Positions 40,892 to 48,599 of a DNA stretch of 64,000 nucleotides are shown here, piece by piece; position 1 is the stretch's first letter, and every line of letters starts with the position of its first letter. The stretch is from Nocardioides rotundus (GTDB taxonomy: Bacteria > Actinomycetota > Actinomycetes > Propionibacteriales > Nocardioidaceae): NCBI RefSeq assembly GCF_019931675.1, contig NZ_CP082922.1:62001-126000 (forward strand), written 5' to 3'. A program made the position numbers and the translations under genes. The notes beneath the pieces are model-generated. The model worked only from the letters and a program-made list of their open reading frames with translations. It did no database searches and was not told where the DNA came from.

Positions 40892-41158
40892 TGGCTCGTC
40901 TCCTCGTGCGCTTGCGTCGGTCCTGCTTTCGCCTGCGCGCAGCCTAGGAGGTGCCGCCGACGTCGAGCTGGTAAAACGTGGCCGACGGCCTTTCACCCAC
41001 GCCCTTGCGCTCCGACGAGCCGGGTCCTCGATGAGGGGCTTTCGCTTCGGCGCTGATTCAGAACCGGTGTTTCAGGTTCCGTGGTTGAGTCGCGTCTTAG
41101 GTGCCAGCTCCAGCCGTGGCAAAGATCCCAGATCTGTTGTCGCGGACCCGGCTAGGGC

Positions 41159-41563
41159 TCAGACGGGCCGACGTACCAGGGCGGCGAGCCCGACGAGAAC
41201 CAGCAGCCCGAGTCCGCCGAAGACGAGGAGGAGCCCGAGGCCCAGCACCCACAGGCCGGTGTTGTCGGACCCGGCGGCCTCGACGGCCCAGGGGATCGCG
41301 AAGCCGATCGTGGCCGCGACCGGCATCAGCACGATCGCGGCGATCCGGCGGGTGAACAGGTAGCCGGCGACGGCGCCGAGGGCGACGGTCGCGCCACAGC
41401 CGACGACCTGCCAGGGCCGGTAGGGACCCTGCGGCACCCCGTCGACCTCGTAGTACGTGTGGTCCCAGCCCAGCCAGGCGAACCACATCGCGGCGGCCCA
41501 GACCGCCACCGCGAGGGTCACCAGACCGATCCGGCCGAGGCCGTTGTGCTCGTGGGAAGGCAT
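41159..41563 (-). CDS. Four-helix membrane protein, unknown function
   Basis: The 134-residue product has about four hydrophobic segments (IGLVTLAVAVWAAAMWFAWL, VGCGATVALGAVAGYLF, IAAIVLMPVAATIGFAIPWA, GLWVLGLGLLLVFGGLGLLV), with a short extracytoplasmic loop HTYYEVDGVPQGPYRPW after the first helix. I know of similar actinobacterial hypothetical proteins but no function. The ATG at 41563 is used because upstream codons are arginine-rich and non-hydrophobic. Confidence 0.65.
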   Translation of the reverse strand: MPSHEHNGLGRIGLVTLAVAVWAAAMWFAWLGWDHTYYEVDGVPQGPYRPWQVVGCGATVALGAVAGYLFTRRIAAIVLMPVAATIGFAIPWAVEAAGSDNTGLWVLGLGLLLVFGGLGLLVLVGLAALVRRPV

Positions 41564-41623
41564 GCCTCCAGTGTTCCTGCCTCGGCGCCGCCCCGCATGA
41601 GCCCCGGTGCTCAACTCCCCGGG

Positions 41624-41629
41624 CACAAT
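41624..41629 (+). promoter_or_regulatory. -10 element (CACAAT) of a leaderless start
   Basis: CACAAT is followed by 6 bases and the GTG at 41636. The same arrangement precedes the sulfotransferase at 32215. Confidence 0.45.
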
Positions 41630-41635
41630 GGCCCA

Positions 41636-41998
41636 GTGCCCGACCTAATGCAGCAGATCCTGATCGGCCTGGCCCTCCTCTTCGCCCTCGCCGCTCTGGG
41701 CCACCTGATCGCCGACCGGGTGCCGGGCGGACTGATGCTGATCGGCGTCTTCGTGCTGACCATCGCGCTGCTCGTCGGCCTCTTCGTCGGCATCGTCGCG
41801 GTCGCCCAGCCCGGCAACGACGTGAACAAGCTGAGCTACCTCGGGTACCTGGGCATCGCCGTGGTCACGCCGCCGGCCGCCTCGTTGTGGGCGGCCGAGG
41901 AGCGCACCCGTGCCGGTACGGCGGTCTACGTCGCCGCTGGCCTGCTGGTGGCCTTCCTGCTCCTGCGCGCCGGACAGGTGTGGAGTGCCGGTGCCTGA
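41636..41998 (+). CDS. Four-helix membrane protein, unknown function
   Basis: This 120-residue product is almost entirely hydrophobic: LMQQILIGLALLFALAALGH, GLMLIGVFVLTIALLVGLFV, LGYLGIAVVTPPAASLWAAEE and VYVAAGLLVAFLLLRAGQVW. It has no domain I can name. It overlaps the next membrane-protein gene by 8 bp, so the two are co-translated and may form a hetero-oligomer. Confidence 0.65.
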   Translation: MPDLMQQILIGLALLFALAALGHLIADRVPGGLMLIGVFVLTIALLVGLFVGIVAVAQPGNDVNKLSYLGYLGIAVVTPPAASLWAAEERTRAGTAVYVAAGLLVAFLLLRAGQVWSAGA

Positions 41999-42419
41999 GG
42001 CCGCCCGCACCGACCGCGGCTGGGGCCGGCTGCTGGTGCTCGTCTACGCCGTCTTCGCGGTCGCCGCCACCGGCCGGTCGACGGTGCAGCTCGCGCAGAA
42101 CGCGGACGAGGCGCCGCTGGCCTATGCCCTCTCCGCCTTCGCCGCCGTGGTCTACCTGGTCGCCACCTGGACCCTGGCCCGACCCGGCCTCCGCGCCACC
42201 CGGGTCGCGTGGGCGGCGGTCGGGGTCGAGCTGGCCGGCGTACTCCTCATCGGCACGCTCAGCCTGTGGCACCCCGAGGTGCTGGGCGACGACACGGTCT
42301 GGTCGAGGTACGGCGCGAGGTACGGCTACGTGCCGCTGGTGCTGCCGGTCGCCGGGCTGGCCTGGTTGGCGCACACCCGTCGGGGCCTTGCCAGCCGCCC
42401 GGGTCGGCGCGTTGACTGA
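41991..42419 (+). CDS. Membrane protein, unknown function, coupled to the preceding gene
   Basis: The 142-residue product has about four transmembrane segments (LLVLVYAVFAVAATGRS, YALSAFAAVVYLVATWTLA, RVAWAAVGVELAGVLLIGTL, YVPLVLPVAGLAWLAHTR) and a conserved-looking polar loop LWHPEVLGDDTVWSRYGARY before the last helix. The start at 41991 has GGAG 5 bases upstream. A GTG at 41985 is the alternative. No function is known. Confidence 0.65.
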   Translation: MPEAARTDRGWGRLLVLVYAVFAVAATGRSTVQLAQNADEAPLAYALSAFAAVVYLVATWTLARPGLRATRVAWAAVGVELAGVLLIGTLSLWHPEVLGDDTVWSRYGARYGYVPLVLPVAGLAWLAHTRRGLASRPGRRVD

Positions 42420-42424
42420 TCGGC

Positions 42425-42769
42425 ATGACCGACGGCATCGACCCCACGGCAGCCCCCTCCGGGCCCGGCTGCGCCGACTGCGAGCAGACCGGCGGCTGGT
42501 GGGTGCACCTGCGTCGCTGCGCCCAGTGCGGCCACGTCGGGTGCTGCGACTCCAGCCCCTCCCAGCACGCGACCGCGCACTACCACGACGCCGGACACCC
42601 GATCGTGCAGAGCTTCGAGCCGGGGGAGGACTGGTTCTACGACTACGGCACGGAGAAGGGCGTGCTCGGGCCGCGGCTCGCCGACCCGCAGAGCCATCCC
42701 GAGGATCAGCCCGTGCCCGGGCCGGCCGGTCGCGTGCCGGACGACTGGCGCGACCACATCCACATGTGA
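42425..42769 (+). CDS. UBP-type zinc finger domain protein
   Basis: The 114-residue protein is mostly one ZnF-UBP domain, with CADCEQTGGWWVHLRRCAQC followed by GHVGCCDSSPSQHATAHYHDAGHP, the Cys/His pattern that in eukaryotes binds the ubiquitin C terminus. Bacteria of this group lack ubiquitin, although some have Pup or ubiquitin-like proteins, so the ligand is unknown. These stand-alone domains are common in actinobacteria. It begins 5 bases after the previous gene. Confidence 0.9.
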   Translation: MTDGIDPTAAPSGPGCADCEQTGGWWVHLRRCAQCGHVGCCDSSPSQHATAHYHDAGHPIVQSFEPGEDWFYDYGTEKGVLGPRLADPQSHPEDQPVPGPAGRVPDDWRDHIHM

Positions 42770-42773
42770 GCGG

Positions 42774-43205
42774 TCAGTCGCGGTACTTCACGATGCTGTA
42801 GATCAGCAGACCGAGCGCGATGAAGGCCGAGATGATCAGGCTCGACCCGGTCCCCCAGCCGCCGGGGAGCCACCACTTCTCGTGGATCGGCCACCACTCG
42901 GGCGCCGGCGGCTGCAGGCCCCAGACGACGCCTACGCCGATCATGAACAGCACGCCGGACGCCGACATCGCGATCCGCGGGATCGTGGCGACACCCTGAC
43001 GTGCCGCCTCCTTGGCGGCCTTCTCGACCGGGCGCATGTGCCGCTCGGCCCACTCGTACTGCTGGGAGAGGATCGCCAGGCCGGCGAAGAGCATGAGCAG
43101 CCCGGGCCCGGGCAGGATCAGCGCGGCGATGCCCGCGGCGACCAGCGTCCAGCCCGCGACCTCGAGCGCGACCCGCTTGCCGTGTCTGCCGCCAGGGATG
43201 CTCAC
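42774..43205 (-). CDS. PGPGW (TIGR02611) family membrane protein
   Basis: The 143-residue product carries LEVAGWTLVAAGIAALILPGPGLLMLFAGLAILSQQYEWAERH-type family features, seen here as LILPGPGLLMLFAGLAILSQ and YEWAERHMRPVEKA. Two further C-terminal helices follow. These proteins are found across actinobacteria with no known role. The GTG at 43205 is preferred to the ATG at 43238, which would lie against the family B repeat. Confidence 0.8.
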   Translation of the reverse strand: MSIPGGRHGKRVALEVAGWTLVAAGIAALILPGPGLLMLFAGLAILSQQYEWAERHMRPVEKAAKEAARQGVATIPRIAMSASGVLFMIGVGVVWGLQPPAPEWWPIHEKWWLPGGWGTGSSLIISAFIALGLLIYSIVKYRD

Positions 43206-43238
43206 GGGGAAACCGTGCCATATCCCGCCAAGACACAC

Positions 43239-43280
43239 ATGCCCGCAGTGCGCCGACTCGCGGTGAAGTGGCGCCGAGTC
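43239..43280 (-). repeat. Family B 21-bp repeat, two units between convergent or tandem genes
   Basis: On the minus strand the unit at 43260-43280 reads GACTCGGCGC then CACTTCACCGC, and the unit at 43239-43259 reads GAGTCGGCGC then ACTGCGGGCAT, the second half being degenerate. The array fills the entire gap between the NAD-binding gene and the PGPGW gene and touches the stop codon of the former. Confidence 0.8.
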
Positions 43281-43920
43281 AGCTGCGGAGGGCCTCGGCG
43301 ATGGGGGTGTCGCCGTCGTTGAACTCGATCGTGCGGCGCGAGACCGACGGGTCGCCCACCACAGCGGCGATCACCCCGGCGACGTTGGCCCGAGCGACCG
43401 TCGACTTCTCCCCGCCGACCCCGATCGTGCCGGTCTCGGGCCCGTCGGTCAGCCCGCTGGGGCCGAGCACGACCCAGTCGAGCGAGGAGCCGCGCAGGTG
43501 CTCGTCGGCCGCGGCCTTGGCTTCGGCGTACGCGTAGAAGCCTTCGGACTCCGGCACCCCGTGGTCGGGGCCGGCGCCGAAGTAGCTGACCATCACATAG
43601 CGCGGCACCCCCGCCTGCACGGCGGCGTCCATCGACCGGATCGCGGCGTCGCGGTCCACGGCGTAGGTGCGCTCGGGGTTGCCGCCACCGGCGCCCGCGG
43701 ACCACACCACGATGTCGTGGTCGGCGGCGAGGTCGGCGAGCTGGTCGGTGTCGAGCCGCTCGACGTCGGCCACGATCGGGATCGCGCCGGTCTCGGCGAC
43801 CTCCTCGGCATGGTCGGGGTTGCGGATCACCGCGTCCACGGTGTGCCCGTCGCGGGCGAGCATCGGGGCGGCGAGCAGGGCGACCTTGCCGTGGCCGCCG
43901 ATCAGGAGGATGCGTGCCAT
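43279..43920 (-). CDS. NAD(P)-binding Rossmann protein (NmrA/SDR-like)
   Basis: The 213-residue protein has the nucleotide-binding start RILLIGGHGKVALLAAPMLA, a VWSAGAGGG turn and the YAYAEAKAAADEHL segment with Tyr-x3-Lys as in atypical short-chain dehydrogenases. It probably binds NADP and modifies or senses an unknown metabolite. It diverges from the EEP hydrolase gene. The stop codon abuts a family B repeat. Confidence 0.85.
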   Translation of the reverse strand: MARILLIGGHGKVALLAAPMLARDGHTVDAVIRNPDHAEEVAETGAIPIVADVERLDTDQLADLAADHDIVVWSAGAGGGNPERTYAVDRDAAIRSMDAAVQAGVPRYVMVSYFGAGPDHGVPESEGFYAYAEAKAAADEHLRGSSLDWVVLGPSGLTDGPETGTIGVGGEKSTVARANVAGVIAAVVGDPSVSRRTIEFNDGDTPIAEALRS

Positions 43921-43958
43921 GGTTCCGACGCTACGCCGCGGCTGGTTGAGTGGGAACC

Positions 43959-45044
43959 ATGGCCGATCTGGACCGTTTCAGCGTCGCGACCCTCAACCTC
44001 TACAACCTCCAGCTCCCGGGGAAGCGGATGAACCCCGGCCAGAAGCCGTGGACGCAGGAGGAGTACGACGCCAAGCTCCGCTGGACCGCGGACCTGCTCC
44101 GCGACCAGGACGCCGACGTCATCGGGCTGCAGGAGCTCTGGCACGCCGACGCGCTGGCGGACGTGCTGGCCCGGGGCCGGATCAAGAGCCGGTACGACGT
44201 CCTCGCCGAGCCGGCCGACGGCTCGCGGATCGTCTGCGCCGCGCTGGTCCGCAAGGGCCTGTTGACCGGCGACCCGGTCTGGACCGACGAGTTCCCGCCC
44301 GAGCTGCGCCTGGAGTCCTCCGGCGCCGACGATCCGCAGGCCCCGGAGATCTCCGTGGCGATCACGGGCTACTCCCGCCCGGTGCTCTCCTTCGGCATCC
44401 GGCTGCGGTCCGACGCCCCCGAGGTGAGCGTCTTCGTGGTGCACCTGAAGTCCAAGCGCCCGCACCAGATCGACTCCGAGGACTGGTACGACAAGAGCGA
44501 TCACGGCGACCACCGCACCGCGATCGGCGCAGCGCTGGCCACGATCCGGCGTACGGCGGAGGCCGCCGCCCTCCGCGTGCGGCTCACGACCGAGATGAAG
44601 GGCACCGACACCCCGGTCATCGTGCTCGGCGACATCAACGACGACCAGCACTCCAACACCGCGAACATCCTCACCGAGCAGCCGCGCTACCTCGTGGGGG
44701 ACAGCGTCGGGGGCGGCGACATCTCGCTCTACACCGGCCAGACGCTGCAGCAGTATCGCGACACCAGGGACGTCTACTACACCCACATCTTCCAGGACCT
44801 GCGCGAGTCGCTGGACCAGATCCTGGTGAGCGAGCAGTTCTACGACAACTCCCGGCGGCGACTGTGGCTCTTCGAGGGCCTGACCATCGACAACGATCAC
44901 CTCAACCCGCACCCGGGCGCCCAGGACGCCGAGGTCTCGGACAGCGCCGACCACCGGCGCCGCGGCACCGCCGACCACGGTCTGGTCCGGATGGGCTTCC
45001 GCTGGAGCCCGGTTTCCGCTGCGGATGTCGGCGGGGAGGGCTAG
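43959..45044 (+). CDS. Endonuclease/exonuclease/phosphatase family protein
   Basis: This 361-residue protein has the EEP fold motifs FSVATLNLYNLQ, DADVIGLQELWH (metal-binding glutamate), VFVVHLKSKR, VIVLGDINDDQHS and a terminal SDHRR-like DSADHRRRG. It is probably cytoplasmic, since no signal peptide is seen. The substrate may be a nucleic acid or a phosphodiester. The ATG at 43959 follows TTGAGT at leaderless spacing. Confidence 0.85.
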   Translation: MADLDRFSVATLNLYNLQLPGKRMNPGQKPWTQEEYDAKLRWTADLLRDQDADVIGLQELWHADALADVLARGRIKSRYDVLAEPADGSRIVCAALVRKGLLTGDPVWTDEFPPELRLESSGADDPQAPEISVAITGYSRPVLSFGIRLRSDAPEVSVFVVHLKSKRPHQIDSEDWYDKSDHGDHRTAIGAALATIRRTAEAAALRVRLTTEMKGTDTPVIVLGDINDDQHSNTANILTEQPRYLVGDSVGGGDISLYTGQTLQQYRDTRDVYYTHIFQDLRESLDQILVSEQFYDNSRRRLWLFEGLTIDNDHLNPHPGAQDAEVSDSADHRRRGTADHGLVRMGFRWSPVSAADVGGEG

Positions 45045-45096
45045 CGTTCCGGCTGTCCGAACGGACGACCCGACCGACCAGACCCGGAGGTGGCCC

Positions 45097-45525
45097 ATGG
45101 CCAGCAAGCTGAACCCGTACGTGAACGTGCTCGACGGCCGCGCCCGCGAGGCGGTGGAGTTCTATCAGTCCGTGCTCGGCGGCGAGCTGAGCCTGATGAC
45201 CTTCGGCGACATGGGCATGGAGGGCCCGAGCGCGTCGATGGTGATGCACTCGATGCTCGAGACGCCGGCCGGCTTCACCCTGATGGTCGCCGACGCGCCG
45301 CCGGAGATGGTGGAGGTGACGGTGGGCAACAACATCTCGATCAGCCTCAGCGGCGACGACGCCGAGCAGCTGCGCGGGTGGTTCGACGCCCTGGCCGAGG
45401 GCGGGACGGTCGCGATGCCCCTGGAGAAGCAGATGTGGGGCGACGTCTTCGGCGCGCTCACCGACCGGTTCGGGATCAACTGGATGGTCAACATCGCCGG
45501 AGACGCCGCGGGCGCCGAGGGCTGA
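45097..45525 (+). CDS. VOC family (PhnB/glyoxalase-like) protein
   Basis: The 142-residue protein has the PhnB-like layout: LNPYVNVLDGRAREAVEFYQ, VLGGELSLMTFGDMG, then MPLEKQMWGDVFGALTDRFG and INWMVNI. VOC proteins bind a metal between two beta-alpha-beta modules, and the function of this subgroup is unknown. The ATG follows GGAGGTGGCCC. An upstream extension in the same frame has no family similarity. Its stop codon lies in the loop of the terminator that follows. Confidence 0.88.
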   Translation: MASKLNPYVNVLDGRAREAVEFYQSVLGGELSLMTFGDMGMEGPSASMVMHSMLETPAGFTLMVADAPPEMVEVTVGNNISISLSGDDAEQLRGWFDALAEGGTVAMPLEKQMWGDVFGALTDRFGINWMVNIAGDAAGAEG

Positions 45526-45540
45526 GCCCTCGACGCCCGC
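45508..45540. terminator. Bidirectional terminator with the VOC stop codon as its loop
   Basis: The arms GCGGGCGCCGAGGGC (45508-45522) and GCCCTCGACGCCCGC (45526-45540) pair over 15 positions with one C-A mismatch. The three-base loop is the TGA stop codon itself. It lies between convergent genes. Confidence 0.75.
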
Positions 45541-45558
45541 AGTCACGGCCGGTGGCCG

Positions 45559-45831
45559 TCAACGCCTGTTGGTCACCAGCTTGACCACGAACAGCAGGAC
45601 GACCGCGCCCAGCACGGCGGTCAGGAAGCTGAAGATCAGCCCGGCACCGCCGACGTCCACGCCGAACAGGCCGAGCAGCCAGCCACCCAGCAGGGCGCCG
45701 ACGACACCGACGACGATGTTGAGCAGGAGGCCCTGCTGCTCATCGGTGCCCATGAACTTGCTGGCCAGCCAGCCGGCGAGGCCACCGAGCACGATCCACG
45801 CGATGAATCCCCATGAATCCACGGATTCCAC
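45559..45831 (-). CDS. GlsB/YeaQ/YmgE family stress-response membrane protein
   Basis: The 90-residue protein has three hydrophobic helices with the family pattern WIVLGGLAGWLASKFMG, then NIVVGVVGALLGGWLLGLFG and FLTAVLGAVVLLFVVKL. These transglycosylase-associated proteins are induced by general stress and their molecular function is unknown. It starts at ATG 45831 with a GGAG site upstream. Confidence 0.92.
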   Translation of the reverse strand: MESVDSWGFIAWIVLGGLAGWLASKFMGTDEQQGLLLNIVVGVVGALLGGWLLGLFGVDVGGAGLIFSFLTAVLGAVVLLFVVKLVTNRR

Positions 45832-45927
45832 TCTCCTTCGGGTTAGGTGACTGGGTTCACCGTACGACGAAGAGGGGGTGGTCCGGCGACACCCTCACGG
45901 GTGCCGCGCTCATGGAAGGATGGACCC

Positions 45928-47052
45928 GTGCGCGGCTGGCGAAGAGGTACGGCGACCCCGCCGACTCCGACCCCCCCGAGCCCCGAGGCGCCGCGACCCG
46001 ACCTGACGGTGCATGTCGGCACAGGCAAGACCGGGACCACATCGGTCCAGCACTTCTTGAACCGGAACCGTGACCTGCTCGCCGCGACCGGCACGCTCTA
46101 CCCGGCCACGCCAGGGCGGGCCCGGCACGCGCTGTTCACCACCTTTCTCACCCCGGACGCCGAGCTCGACGACTCCGCGGTGTGGCACCGGGTGAAAGAG
46201 CAGGACCCGGCACGCTTCCGGCGCCGGTTCAAGCGCGACCTGCTCGCGGAGGTCGCCGCCAGCGGACTGTCCAGCGTGCTGCTCTCGGAGGAGACGCTCT
46301 TCAAGTCCTCGGAGGGGACCCTGCGGCGGTTGCGCCGGTTCGCGCGGCGCAACGCCAGGAGCCTGCGGATCGTGGTCTATCTCCGGCGCCAGGACGATCA
46401 CCTGGTCAGCAGGTACCAGCAGGGCGTGAAGATCGGCGAGATCCGGCGGCTGAGCGATCCCACCCTGCATCTGGACTACAGCGACGTCTACGACTACCGG
46501 GGCCGACTCGCGAGGATCGAGGAGATCCTGGAGCCCGACGAGCTGGTGGTGCGCCGCTACGAGCGCGACGCCTTCCACCGGGGCTCGCTGTATGCCGACT
46601 TCCTGCGCACCGTGGGCGTCGACCTGCCCGAGGACGGCTGGGAGCTGCCCGAGGATCGCAACGTCAGCCTCGGCGCCGAGACGGTGGAGTTCCTCCGGCT
46701 GCTGAACCTGCGCCGGGTGCACCACGCCGGTGCGCGGGTAGGGATGATCGACAACCGGGAGATCGTGCGGACCCTGGCCGTCGAGCCCCAGGGCCCGACC
46801 CTGACCCTGCCCGACCCGGTCCTGGACGACTTCATGGCGCAATGGGCCGACGGCAACGCCGAGGTCGCCCGGCGCTGGCTGGGAGCCGGCGACGGCGTCC
46901 TGTTCCGTACTCCGCGGCGTACGGCGGGAACGACCCCCCGCCAGTTCCTGGACCCTGATCGAGTGGACCACTTCGCCGGCCTGCTCGGCCTGAGCGAGGC
47001 AGAACGGGTGCCGCTGCGGCTGCTGGCCCGCGACGCCGCGGCCGGCCGCTGA
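45928..47052 (+). CDS. Sulfotransferase family protein (second copy)
   Basis: This 374-residue protein has the 5'-PSB loop VHVGTGKTGTTSVQHFLNRN near residue 30 and a 3'-PB-like region LRIVVYLRRQDDHLVSRYQQ. It is related to the protein at 32215 only in fold-defining motifs. It probably transfers sulfate from PAPS to an unknown acceptor. The GTG at 45928 is chosen. Upstream in-frame codons are low-complexity. Confidence 0.8.
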   Translation: MRGWRRGTATPPTPTPPSPEAPRPDLTVHVGTGKTGTTSVQHFLNRNRDLLAATGTLYPATPGRARHALFTTFLTPDAELDDSAVWHRVKEQDPARFRRRFKRDLLAEVAASGLSSVLLSEETLFKSSEGTLRRLRRFARRNARSLRIVVYLRRQDDHLVSRYQQGVKIGEIRRLSDPTLHLDYSDVYDYRGRLARIEEILEPDELVVRRYERDAFHRGSLYADFLRTVGVDLPEDGWELPEDRNVSLGAETVEFLRLLNLRRVHHAGARVGMIDNREIVRTLAVEPQGPTLTLPDPVLDDFMAQWADGNAEVARRWLGAGDGVLFRTPRRTAGTTPRQFLDPDRVDHFAGLLGLSEAERVPLRLLARDAAAGR

Positions 47053-47087
47053 GCACGCTGCTGGGTGTCACCGCGGTCCCGGACGCA

Positions 47088-47124
47088 CCACGACCCGGGC
47101 TCCGCCGAGGAGCCCGGGTCGTGG
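47088..47124. terminator. Strong bidirectional terminator between sulfotransferase and HU genes
   Basis: CCACGACCCGGGCTCC (47088-47103) pairs perfectly with GGAGCCCGGGTCGTGG (47109-47124): 16 bp with a 5-nt loop, between two convergent genes. Confidence 0.9.
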
Positions 47125-47160
47125 GTCACGTCGACCGGCCGGAGCCGGGGGAGACGTCGA

Positions 47161-47436
47161 TCAGCGAGAGACCGCCGACTTGAAGCCGGTCGCGGCCTTG
47201 AAGCCCGGGACGCGGGTCGCGGCGATCTGCATGGTCTCGCCGGTCTGCGGGTTGCGGCCCTCACGGGCGGCGCGGTCGCGACCCTCGAAGGTGCCCAGGC
47301 CGGGGACCTGGACGCGGTCGCCGCCGGCGACGCCGGACACGATGGAGTCAACGACGGCGTCGAGGGCCTTGCCGGCCGCCGACTTGTCGAGACCCGACTT
47401 CTCGCTGATCGCCTGGACGAGCTCTGCCTTGTTCAT
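47161..47436 (-). CDS. HU family DNA-binding protein
   Basis: At 91 residues this is a short HU without the Lys/Ala-rich tail of mycobacterial HupB. It has MNKAELVQAISEKSGLDKSA, the GDRVQVPGLGTF turn, the DNA-contacting arm GRNPQTGETMQI and a conserved end. It bends and compacts DNA as a homodimer. The ATG at 47436 follows GGAG. Upstream in-frame codons are not conserved. Confidence 0.95.
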   Translation of the reverse strand: MNKAELVQAISEKSGLDKSAAGKALDAVVDSIVSGVAGGDRVQVPGLGTFEGRDRAAREGRNPQTGETMQIAATRVPGFKAATGFKSAVSR

Positions 47437-47532
47437 AAGTCTCCTTCGTGGATTGCGTTGCACGCGCCACATTACGGCCTCCACCGCCCGAATCCAGCAC
47501 CAGACCGGCCTGAAACGCCCGCGTGGCGCGGC

Positions 47533-48507
47533 TCAGTCGTCGACCGTGACCCCGTGCGGACGACCCGGGTCCGCATGCACCGGGTCCGGCAGCCCGGCGC
47601 GGTAGGCCTCCAGCTGGGCGCACAGGGCGGTGCCGTAGAACAGCGCGATGGAGGACAGCAGGGACCACAGCAGGAGCGCGAAGATGCCGGCCAGCGGTCC
47701 GTAGACGTTGCCGAACGACGGGCTCTGGCTCACATAGACCGCCAGCGCCCCGGTCGCCACCAGGTTCGCCACTACCGCGACGCCCGACCCGACGGCCAGC
47801 CAAGTCAGCGAGGGCTGCCGGCGCCGGGGCGAGTGGTCGAGGATGACCGCGATGGTCAGCACGAGCAGGAGCACCCCCGCGGGCCAGCGGGCGATGTTCC
47901 AGGTCTCGATCAGCCCCTCGTCCCACCCGTAGAACCTCCCCATCGCCTCGCTGAAGGCGGAGCCGGCCACGAGCAGGAGGAACCCGATGCCGACCGGCAG
48001 CGCCAGCAGCGCGGTGAGCACCGCGGCGCGGCCGTACTTCCACAGGGCGGGCCGGTCCCGGCGGATGCCGTAGATCCGGTTGGACCCGCGCTCGATCTGC
48101 GCCATCGCGGTCGTCATCGACGCCAGGGCGAAGACCAGGCCCAGCCACAGCGCGATCTCCCCGGCCCGCTCGGTCTGCTCGCTGCGCATCGCCCGCGCGA
48201 GCGCATCGGCCGAGCCGCTCCCCGGGGAGACGGCGGCGATGGTCGCGGCGAGGACCCGCGCGGGCCGGTCGCGGTCCAGGTCCCCGACCAGCCCGGTGAG
48301 GGCGAGCATGAACGGCACCACCGCGAGCGACGCCTGCAGCGCGAGGGCCCGCGAGGAGCTGAAGCCGTCGCCGTAGCGGAAGCGGCGGAAGGCGTCGACC
48401 GCGAGCCGACGTACGCCGACCTTGCGCAGCTCCTCCCAGGCGTCCTCCGCGTCGAGCTCGTCCCCGTCCATCTCCTGGGTGACAGGGACCAGTCGTGCCG
48501 TCGTCAT
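47533..48507 (-). CDS. YihY/BrkB family membrane protein
   Basis: The 324-residue protein has about six transmembrane helices in the YihY (formerly RNase BN) pattern: SRALALQASLAVVPFMLALT, LVFALASMTTAMAQIERGSN with RIYGIRRDRP, then ALLALPVGIGFLLLV and FALLLWSLLSSIALFYGTAL. No function is established. The ATG at 48507 has TACGGT 7 bases upstream and is leaderless. Confidence 0.9.
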   Translation of the reverse strand: MTTARLVPVTQEMDGDELDAEDAWEELRKVGVRRLAVDAFRRFRYGDGFSSSRALALQASLAVVPFMLALTGLVGDLDRDRPARVLAATIAAVSPGSGSADALARAMRSEQTERAGEIALWLGLVFALASMTTAMAQIERGSNRIYGIRRDRPALWKYGRAAVLTALLALPVGIGFLLLVAGSAFSEAMGRFYGWDEGLIETWNIARWPAGVLLLVLTIAVILDHSPRRRQPSLTWLAVGSGVAVVANLVATGALAVYVSQSPSFGNVYGPLAGIFALLLWSLLSSIALFYGTALCAQLEAYRAGLPDPVHADPGRPHGVTVDD

Positions 48508-48514
48508 GACGGTA

Positions 48515-48520
48515 ACCGTA
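48515..48520 (-). promoter_or_regulatory. -10 element (TACGGT) of a leaderless start
   Basis: On the minus strand TACGGT is followed by 7 bases and the YihY ATG at 48507. Confidence 0.45.
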
Positions 48521-48599
48521 AGGCCCGCTACCGGGTCCGGGGCCGAAACCACCCTCCCGGACGTTGTGAGCGCTCGGCGGATCGCGCCATCGTCGTGTC

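Noticed and set aside
40892-41158. Gene in the gap upstream of the 463-residue protein
   Set aside because: Open frames exist on the plus strand but have no ribosome site or recognisable composition. I see only possible promoter sequence.
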